Of a stretch of 64,000 nt of DNA, positions 57,589 to 64,000 are shown in pieces. Position 1 is the first letter of the stretch. The number at the start of each line of letters is the position of its first letter. The stretch comes from Anagrus nilaparvatae (taxonomy: Eukaryota > Arthropoda > Insecta > Hymenoptera > Mymaridae), in NCBI GenBank assembly GCA_022575985.1, contig JAKSXM010000014.1, positions 5,952,001 through 6,016,000 on the forward strand. The letters are read 5' to 3'. The notes below the pieces were generated by a model. That model was not told where the DNA came from and made no database searches. It worked only from the letters and a program-made list of their open reading frames with translations. Made by a program: the position numbers and the translations under genes.

Positions 57589-57905
57589 CAGTGGAACCTT
57601 GATAATTCGAAGTTTTCGTTTAAATTTTCCTTAAATTTTTTTTTTTAATTCACAATTTTAAATGAAAAAATTCAATCCTTCCCATACAAAATGATTATAA
57701 GAAGATTATTATAATATTTTATAATTATAATAATAAATAAATAAGTATTTAAAATATTTTTTCTCTAAATTTTAAAATTTACTTATTTTATCTTTAATCT
57801 TATTTTTAAATTGTTCATTTTATTTTTGTTTGTCTCTGAATCAACATAGTTTATTATTTTAGTTTATTTATTGTCGTTTGAACTGTTGAAGAGAAAGGAG
57901 CTAAA

Positions 57906-57997
57906 TACCGGGTGGAATGCAATTGTCGCGATTATTTACATTGCTTTGATATATACTAGCAATGTAAAAATCCGCGGTAATTGCGTTCCACCCGGTA
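57906..57997. mobile_element. 92 bp mini-hairpin element within the Tigger copy
   Basis: TACCGGGTGGAATGCAATTG at 57906 is mirrored by CAATTGC-like GTAATTGCGTTCCACCCGGTA ending at 57997. The arms include TTACATTGCT/AGCAATGTAA in the centre, so almost the whole piece is a hairpin. Confidence 0.8.
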
Positions 57998-58039
57998 TTT
58001 TTTTAAATAAGTTATTTTTAAAATTTATCATGACTTGCG

Positions 58040-58340
58040 CGCAATACAAAACGCTTACTTTTGAAGACAAAAAAATGTATTCTAGAAGTGCTTGAAAATA
58101 AGCGTAAAAAAAGTGAAATAGCCCAAGAGTTTGGAATTCCGCTTAACACCTTGTCTACATAATTAAAAAATAAAGAAAAATTTTTCGAGTCAGCTTTAAA
58201 ACATAATAAGAATAGAAAAAGGGACAAGCGTGCTAAAAATCCTAAAATTGAGAAATGTGTTATGAATTGGTTTACACAAGTTTGCGATCAAAATATTCCC
58301 ATAAGTGGATCTATTCTTAAAGCCAAAGCTGAATATTTGG
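58040..58340 (+). pseudogene. Tigger/pogo transposase N-terminal fragment (CENP-B-like HTH)
   Basis: Frames join as LEVLENKRKKSEIAQEFGIPLNTL, the first helix-turn-helix of CENP-B/pogo proteins, a TAA (58160-58162 region), then KNKEKFFESALKH and KIEKCVMNWFTQVCDQNIPIS, the second DNA-binding (Tc5-type) half. No DDE domain follows. It starts near an ATG at 58031 but shifts frame around 58070. Confidence 0.7.
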
Positions 58341-58952
58341 GTGAAAAGTTTTTTTGTTGTTTTTTTTGTTGTTTTGTTTGTTTTTCAAATTTTCCAATAA
58401 TTCGAAGTTCTTTATAATTCGAAGTTTTAGCTTGCCAAGTGAGTTTCCAATTATCGAGGTTACACTGAATAATACACACAAAATGTGAATTATAGTTGGT
58501 TTTAGGGTAAAAAAAATAACTTAAAAAATACTACTCTACCAATAAAAAAAATAACCACCGTGTTCTCTTTAAATATAATGAAATTTATAAGAAATGAAAA
58601 CAACACACCAGCCCAAAAAGTAAAATAAATTTTAATAGAAATTAAAATAGAATTATAAATGTAAATATAAATAAAGACAAACAAATAAATAAATTTCTTT
58701 CTAATTTCTGTTAATTATAAAATTAAATGATATGCATTTATACTCATTTCAATTATTTACAATATTTAAGGTATTTGATAATTATCAATGGTTTATGCCA
58801 ATTGCTTCTAAGCCATTGCTCGAATGGTATTAGTTTTTAAGTTTACTTTTACAAGCAGCCGATTCTTGAGTTATTTCTACTTTTATTACTAAATTAACAG
58901 CTCTTAATTATTTGCATCATAACGAAGGAGGATGTTTTTACATAACAAAAAT

Positions 58953-59414
58953 TTACCTTAAAGGTTCTGGAAATCCTTCATGAGGTTCTCCAATCGCTCC
59001 TTGAAAAAATTCGATTACAGACTTTGGAAAAGATAATTCTTCGGCTTGAGTTAATACATCTTTTGGTTTTAGCTTATTTTGAACCATAAACTGTGCTAAA
59101 TCACCTACCACTTTTGAACTAGGCGTTACTTTAATGATATCACCTAATAATATGTTTGCTTGTCTGTAAGCTTTCTTAACATCTTCAAAATATTCACCAA
59201 GTCCTAAAGAAAATGCTTGAAACTGAAGATTTGTATATTGCCCTCCTGGAATTTCATTAAGATATACATCAGCATTTCCAGATTTCATTGTTACTGTGCA
59301 TTCAAATGGAGCATACAAAGTTCGGGTTTGTTCCCAGTAGGCAGAGTATTCGGAAACATCACTAAGATTAATTCCAGTATCCAGTGACGTACCTAGAACA
59401 TCAATAAAATTCAT
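58953..59414 (-). CDS. Pyruvate carboxylase exon (carboxyltransferase/central part), isolated
   Basis: A stop-free reverse-strand frame of 153 residues. [54 protein letters not shown] and [18 protein letters not shown] are near-diagnostic of animal pyruvate carboxylase, the biotin-dependent mitochondrial enzyme turning pyruvate into oxaloacetate. The piece covers the end of the carboxyltransferase domain and the start of the following linker/allosteric region. It ends at a good splice donor (AG/GTAAAT, reverse strand just below 58958). At the 5' side the ATG codon aligns with an internal Met of the enzyme, but no AG acceptor or pyrimidine tract precedes it. No other exon of the gene is visible on either side in the window, so it may be a gene fragment or an exon with very long introns. 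I cannot decide which. Confidence 0.85.
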   Translation of the reverse strand: MNFIDVLGTSLDTGINLSDVSEYSAYWEQTRTLYAPFECTVTMKSGNADVYLNEIPGGQYTNLQFQAFSLGLGEYFEDVKKAYRQANILLGDIIKVTPSSKVVGDLAQFMVQNKLKPKDVLTQAEELSFPKSVIEFFQGAIGEPHEGFPEPLR

Positions 59415-59714
59415 AAATTTTAATGTATTTTTTATATTTTATACTAGCTAATTGGCCTCAAGACTATTAATTATTATTAATCAATGATTATTTAATTTTT
59501 CTATAAATATTAATAATATTAAAATACAAAAATATAATAAAATAAAATATTAAACTATAATACTTTATTAATTCGTTCCTTTCATAAATTTAACTTAAAA
59601 GATATTATATATTGGTCAATATGAACATAAAAATAACAATTTAATTATTGCTTTATACAAAAATTTGATGGAAATTATTTGTCAGTCTTATTACTGACCT
59701 AAAAGATTTTAAAT

Positions 59715-59788
59715 GGTTTATTTCGGCTCTGTATAGTAGTACGAGCCATCATCAGTAAAGTATACTACTATACTTCTTTAGATAAACC
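59715..59788 (-). ncRNA. Type III hammerhead ribozyme, left arm
   Basis: The reverse strand of 59715-59788 is identical to the 74 nt motif at 60389-60462, with all core bases, helices and loops conserved. Confidence 0.75.
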
Positions 59789-60388
59789 AAGATGTTAAAC
59801 ATTACAAAATACTCATTTATATACCTTTAGTATTTCACTTCTCTTTCGAGATAAATTACAGTTTATGTTCATCGGTGTTCAGATAGTACAACTCAATATA
59901 TATACTTATATTTTGTATAGTTAGTCGAATAACAGTTTAATTACTGAAAAAGTATGACTATATTACTATACACAAAGTAGTACATATAAAATAGACAAAC
60001 AAAACTGTAATTTCTTGGCATATTTAAGACCCAATGCCAAAAAATTAAACTATAATACTTTATTAATTATTAATACTAAAATACTAAATACTTTATTAAT
60101 ACTAAATTAATTAATAAAGTATTATAGTTTAATTTTTTGGCATTGGGTCTTAAATATGCCAAGAAATTACAGTTTTGTTTGTCTATTTTATATGTACTAC
60201 TTTGTGTATAGTAATATAGTCATACTTTTTCAGTAATTAAACTGTTATTCGACTAACTATACAAAATATGAGTATATATATTGTGTTGTACTATCTGAAC
60301 ACCGATGAACATAAACTGTAATTTCTCTCGAAAGAGAAGTGATATACTAAAGGTATATAAATGAGTATTTTGTAAAGTTTAACATCTT

Positions 60389-60462
60389 GGTTTATCTAAA
60401 GAAGTATAGTAGTATACTTTACTGATGATGGCTCGTACTACTATACAGAGCCGAAATAAACC
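60389..60462 (+). ncRNA. Type III hammerhead ribozyme, right arm
   Basis: Helix III GGTTTA (60389-60394)/TAAACC (60457-60462); U16.1 at 60395 pairs with A15.1 at 60456; cleavage-site C17 at 60396 (triplet AUC). Helix I TAAAG (60397-60401)/CTTTA (60417-60421); core CTGATGA at 60422-60428; helix II GGCTC (60430-60434)/GAGCC (60448-60452), then GAAA 60453-60456. All conserved core positions are present; the only oddity is one extra U (60429) between the core and helix II. Loop 1 (60404-60414) and loop 2 (60436-60446) are perfectly complementary over 11 nt. Predicted to self-cleave after position 60396; activity not tested. Confidence 0.78.
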
Positions 60463-60600
60463 ATTTAAAATCTTTTAGGTCAGTAATAAGACTGACAAAT
60501 AATTTCCATCAAATTTTTGTATAAAGCAATAATTATATTGTTATTTTTATGTTCCATATTGACCAATATATAATATCTTTTAAGTAAAATAAAATATACC

Positions 60601-60680
60601 GGGCTCGGTAGCGTAGAGATAACGTTCTTGCTTGTTAATATTGGCAAAAAAATCTACCACCGCGGGTATGGGTGGCGCTG
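60601..60680 (+). other. Degenerate tRNA-like (SINE head?) sequence
   Basis: GGTAGCGTAGAGATAACG resembles a polymerase III A box region and TTCTTGCTTGTTAATATTGG an anticodon arm, but the B box is too diverged (GCGGGTATGGGT) to support a tRNA. Possibly the remains of a tRNA-derived SINE. Confidence 0.35.
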
Positions 60681-60778
60681 TTAAAAAATCCAATATGGCG
60701 TCTCACAACATGCTAGCATAATAGCTTATAATATAAATATTATTGTTTTATCAAGTTTTTTCAAATTATTTTAAGAAA

Positions 60779-61288
60779 ATGTCGCGAATTTCTATGAGAA
60801 GTATATACAATTATACAAACGCTAATACTTGGTCTAGGAGTTATGTTGAAGGTGAAAGAATTTTAAATTCTAATTTAATTGTTATTTGTGGGATAACTAG
60901 GATAGAAAATAATGCAGTTTTTCTATATTCATTAATTTTACAAGCGTCACACATTACAAGTAACCCATATGAAGTAAAAGGAAAATTATTAATTAATTCA
61001 GAAATTTTGAACAATGAAATGTGTCAAGATGTTTTCATATCATCAATGAGTTGTACTTGTAAAGCTGGGCAAAGTGAAATTTGCAAACACGTAGTTGCAG
61101 TATTATTATATTGCAACAGGTATTTAAAGCTTTTTATTTTTTTATAATGTTTTATTAAAGTTAATTTTTAACAATCTAATTATTATTGTTCTTCTATTTT
61201 AATAAATAATAATAGTAAATATTTAAATAATATTTTTAGGAATGATATCTGTAAACTTCAAGAACCATCGTCAACTGATTTAGAATGA
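60779..61288 (+). CDS. SWIM zinc-finger protein, two exons
   Basis: ATG at 60779 (an upstream in-frame ATG at 60743 is also possible) gives MSRISMRSIYNYTNANTW, RSYVEGERILNSNLIV and, near the exon end, SCTCKAGQSEICKHVVAVLL, a SWIM motif (CxC...CxH with Cys-Thr-Cys and Cys-Lys-His). The first exon ends at a CAG/GTATTT donor (61120); the second begins after TTTTTAG at 61240 and in frame adds NDICKLQEPSSTDLE, then TGA (61286-61288). Other family members continue past SSTDLE with a Trp, so the TGA may be a TGG-type mutation. SWIM domains bind DNA or protein and occur in Mutator-like transposases and in a dispersed insect family. No transposase domain is present here. Confidence 0.7.
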
Positions 61289-61479
61289 TACTTGGCGATG
61301 ATAAGTTTTAATATTAGTATTAAATATTTTTCACGCTGTAATGAAAAAATTGTAGTTACTAAATAAATAATCTCTTAAAATAAACAATGTAAGGTATAAA
61401 TTATTAATAAGGTAATATTTTCAAATAACCCCTTGTATACTTTATTTATTAATTTACATATTGAAGTTTTACATTGAGA

Positions 61480-62215
61480 CATTTTGGTTTTTCAAGCTTG
61501 ATCTCAGTACAATCAAATACATCCTTGCAATCTCATTCATGCAGTTGTGGTTCTATTTGCTTCACAAATTCCACTTCATCTGTTTTTTGACGAAGACTAT
61601 GAATTTTTATTTTAACTACACATTTATACATTTTTATTGAATTTGCAATATCGCTTAACTTTCTTCTTTAGTTCTATAATAATAATAATATTTAAAAATA
61701 GTATTTTCTTTCATAAAATATAGTTATTATAGTTATTAAACTTACAAATCATGCTTCTCTTGCTTCTATTTGATTAACTTTTTTTGATGATTTACCAACT
61801 TCTATTGAAGCAGCTGTTTTTCTTAATTTCCTAAATTTTTTTGGCAAATCTATAAAAAAGGACAAATCCGTTTTATTAACATGTTTTTAATTTCAACGAA
61901 AAATATTTTAAATAATTTGTTAATATTAATAATACCTGGAGTATAAGTAATCATCTTTTCTAAAGAGTAACGAAAAAATGTATAATTCAACATTCTTTTT
62001 ACAGTTTTAAATTTTCAATAACTTTAACCACTCTGTCCTTTTATCTACTATTTCTGTATTTCCAAAAATCGTTTTTCTTATTACACAAAACTGAAAAAAT
62101 TTTTGTATACTATGAAAAGTTAAATTGGAGTCAACAATAACTTGTGAATCACATTGTAAACAACATCCATTACCTCCGTTTTTTATTACATTGGTTGAAG
62201 AATCCATTGCAATTT
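61480..62215 (-). pseudogene. Reverse-strand gene remnant in the SWIM element, unassigned
   Basis: 62207-62007 opens with MDSSTNVIKNGGNGCCLQCDSQVIVD, beginning close to the right terminal repeat as a first exon would. 61640-61480 on the same strand reads IKIHSLRQKTDEVEFVKQIEP, then a stop and DVFDCTEIKLEKPKC. I do not recognise the protein. Convergent arrangement with the SWIM gene suggests a two-gene element. Confidence 0.35.
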
Positions 62216-62360
62216 CACATTAAATCATTTATGTCTTTATTTTACTTAATTTTATTCACATTGATAAATTTTTAATCTTATAAAATAAGTTTTTATTTAT
62301 AAAATCAACTAAAATACCCATTTATACAATAATAACATCATGACGTGAGACGCCATATTG

Positions 62361-63395
62361 TGTATTTCAACTTTTTAACACTTGGGGCGCACTATTAATT
62401 TAAATTGCCAATAGTATTATATTATGAAGTGGATTCGCCGCTGATGTGGAGCATTGATACTTTTATTTCTAAATAAATATTGAATAAAAATTAAATATTT
62501 AATATAAGAAGGGAGAGTAGAGCTGGCTGCCGGTCCGCAGGAGAGAGATGAAATAGAAAGTGCTAATTACTGTCTCCATATGTCATGAATAGAGGGCGTT
62601 TTTACAAGGTTTTTCGCGCCTCTTTTAAAGTATAGAGTCGTAGAAATACAACTCTGCGCTTTAAAGACGGAATTGTCAGCATTACTCCTGTAAAACCCAG
62701 ACCTTGGACCGCAATTGGCCTTCCCAAATCCTAAGGAGGTTAAAGATAATTGAGTTTGAGAAACGGTTGCTAAGATTCCATCAACCCTATAAAAACCTTC
62801 TAATCCTACAGTTTCACTAACAATTTATCCACATACGTATTCAAACCAAAAATTATTTCCATTAAAGAAAAAAGCGGTATATATCTAAATATATATTTAG
62901 TATATATATACTTCCAAAGAAATAAAAGCAAAAAATTCGGTTTGGACCGCTTGTGCAAATTGTTAGTGATCTTCGACATAACGTAAGATTCAAAGAGGTT
63001 AAACATAAGCACATACATAATAAAATAAAATACATAATATTACAATATAATTTCTAATAGAGTCATGTTTTACAAAAAAATTGTAATTTCGATTGTTTTT
63101 ATGCAAAACCAGAATCAAAATAATATTAGTATTGAATTTAGAAGAATATAACCCAATAAAAATTTTCTTGAAATGGTGTTCAGTTTTATAAAAGAATAGT
63201 ATTTTAAATTATCTTTATGCAGCAATATCATTAAATTAATACTATTGAAATCAGTAAAATATATCATAATATAAATTTTCTTCGAATATTATACTGTTTT
63301 ATAGAAAAATTTTAATAACAATTGTTGTAATGCAATGACAAAATTAATATTAGTACTGAATTTAGTAGAATATAGCCCGATATAAATTTCCTTCG
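62361..63395. other. No recognised gene
   Basis: 62510-62810 is less AT-rich. A TATAAAAA box at 62788-62795 followed about 20 bp later by ACAGTTTCAC could be a promoter/initiator pair, but no gene follows. 63100-63400 shows two loose copies of a GTATTGAATTTAG...AATATA...AAATTTTCTT phrase. Confidence 0.35.
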
Positions 63396-64000
63396 AATAA
63401 AGTTACTCCAGTAAAATCACGGTTTTGGTGGTATTGTTTGTGGCCGCTACCAGATTTGGTCTACTATAGGTTTTTTGGGTCGCTGAGCACAAAAATCGGG
63501 GTTTTTTCTTTGCGCGATTGGGGCTTGACCCTTAAATCGGGCAAAACTGCCCCTAAAAAGGGCATTTTTGCTGTATTCATTGTAAATCTTTGAAATTTGG
63601 CATACGGGGGTTTTTTGGGTGGCTGATAACGAATATTGCAGTTATAACTATGAAAAATTACCCCTTCACCCTTAAATTGGGCAAAACTGCCCTTAACTAG
63701 GGCATTTTTGCTGTATTCACTGTAAGCCTATGAAATTTGGTATACGGGGGTTTTTCGGGTCACTGATAACAAATATTGCAGTTATAACAATGAAAAATTA
63801 CCCCTTCACCCTTAAATTGAGCAAAACTGCCCCTAAAAGGGGTGTTTTCGCTACTTTCAATCTAGCCCTTCAAGATTTGGTGTAATAGGGTTTTTTGGGG
63901 CACTGATCACAAAAATCGATGTCTTTTCAATTAAAACGTAATTCTTCAACCTTATATTAGCCGAAACTACTCCTAAAAGGGGCGCTTTCGCTATATTCGT
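63396..64000. mobile_element. 140 bp repeat element, left part (continues outside the window)
   Basis: Same edge (CCAGTAAAATCACGG) and same 140 bp units (TTTTTTGGGTCGCTGA-type phrase near 63470, 63611, 63750 and 63890) as the element at 9004-10138. Four units are visible in plus orientation; the inverted half, if present, lies beyond the window. Confidence 0.8.

Larger units (their letters stand above)
57589..58467 (+). mobile_element. Tigger/pogo-like transposon, deletion derivative
   Basis: CAGTGGAACCTTGATAATTCG at the left end (after TA) is mirrored by TTATCGAGGTTACACTG at 58451-58467. These termini are typical of Tigger/pogo. Inside, only an N-terminal fragment of the transposase remains. 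The right TA is not preserved. Confidence 0.8.
59593..60585. mobile_element. 993 bp near-perfect palindrome with a hammerhead in each arm
   Basis: 59593-60080 is mirrored by 60106-60585 with only a handful of differences; the centre is about 25 bp of A/T. Each arm carries one complete hammerhead ribozyme fold, on opposite strands. No protein is encoded. The high arm identity implies recent formation or gene conversion between arms. Target duplications are not clear. Confidence 0.85.
60691..62360 (+). mobile_element. TIR-bounded element with SWIM-protein gene
   Basis: CAATATGGCGTCTCAC at 60691-60706 is exactly mirrored by GTGAGACGCCATATTG at 62345-62360. A TTAAAAA phrase and a GGCGC phrase also recur further out on both sides (60674-60689 and 62371-62390), so the true ends may lie slightly outside. 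Inside are a plus-strand SWIM zinc-finger gene and reverse-strand gene remnants. Confidence 0.65.

Noticed and set aside
62788..62815. RNA polymerase II core promoter
   Set aside because: A TATA-like box with an initiator-like match is expected by chance in this AT-rich DNA, and no gene follows.

Overview
This window is very AT-rich, intron-bearing eukaryotic DNA made almost entirely of mobile elements in successive stages of decay. The mix (PIF/Harbinger, BEL/Pao, R1-like and other non-LTR elements, Penelope-like elements, piggyBac, Tigger/pogo, many TA-flanked palindromic elements) together with one exon that reads as animal pyruvate carboxylase points to an arthropod, most likely an insect. 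A parasitoid wasp or another insect with an AT-rich genome would fit, but the species cannot be read from the sequence. No bacterial or phage organisation is present. Only one stretch looks like an ordinary conserved cellular gene (pyruvate carboxylase, 58953-59414, minus), and it is an isolated exon.

Layout. 186-811 is a small foldback element. 1919-18880 is one PIF/Harbinger transposon with a broken transposase (2379-3894) and a broken Myb/SANT-like partner gene (4412-4591 plus 16452-18287). That second gene is split by an 11.6 kb palindromic element (4677-16325, TA-flanked) full of mirror-image tandem arrays, which in turn holds a BEL/Pao retrotransposon (12357-16088, identical-length 278 bp LTRs, 5 bp target duplication CTCAT). 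A tRNA-like sequence with good A and B boxes sits in the last Harbinger intron.

20415-29440 is a long, multi-exon, degenerate gene of a dispersed animal family of unknown function. It is cut by a solo LTR (20627-21596, duplication CTGG), a LINE 3' end (about 23230-24092) and a mariner-like MITE (26740-28383) that itself contains a second MITE (26953-27983). 29450-29790 is a DDE-transposase relic. 31000-38600 holds tandem repeats, two further foldback elements and a reverse-strand LINE with an altered reverse-transcriptase YADD box.

39102-44982 is an inverted pair of 1.25 kb piggyBac derivatives, both flanked by TTAA, around a 3.4 kb spacer with Penelope and R1-like fragments. 45340-56250 is a Penelope cluster on both strands, interrupted by a nearly full-length but frame-broken R1-like LINE (49413-54378) with a poly(A) tail. 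57589-58467 is a Tigger-like derivative. 59593-60585 is a near-perfect palindrome carrying a complete type III hammerhead ribozyme fold in each arm. 60691-62360 is a TIR-bounded element with a SWIM zinc-finger gene. The window ends in the same 140 bp repeat family found at 9004-10138.

The coding pieces do not form a working host pathway. What holds the region together is insertion history: nested target-site duplications give a relative order of events. The most unusual items are the twin hammerhead ribozymes with 11 nt complementary loops and the multi-level mirror-symmetric foldback at 4677-16325.
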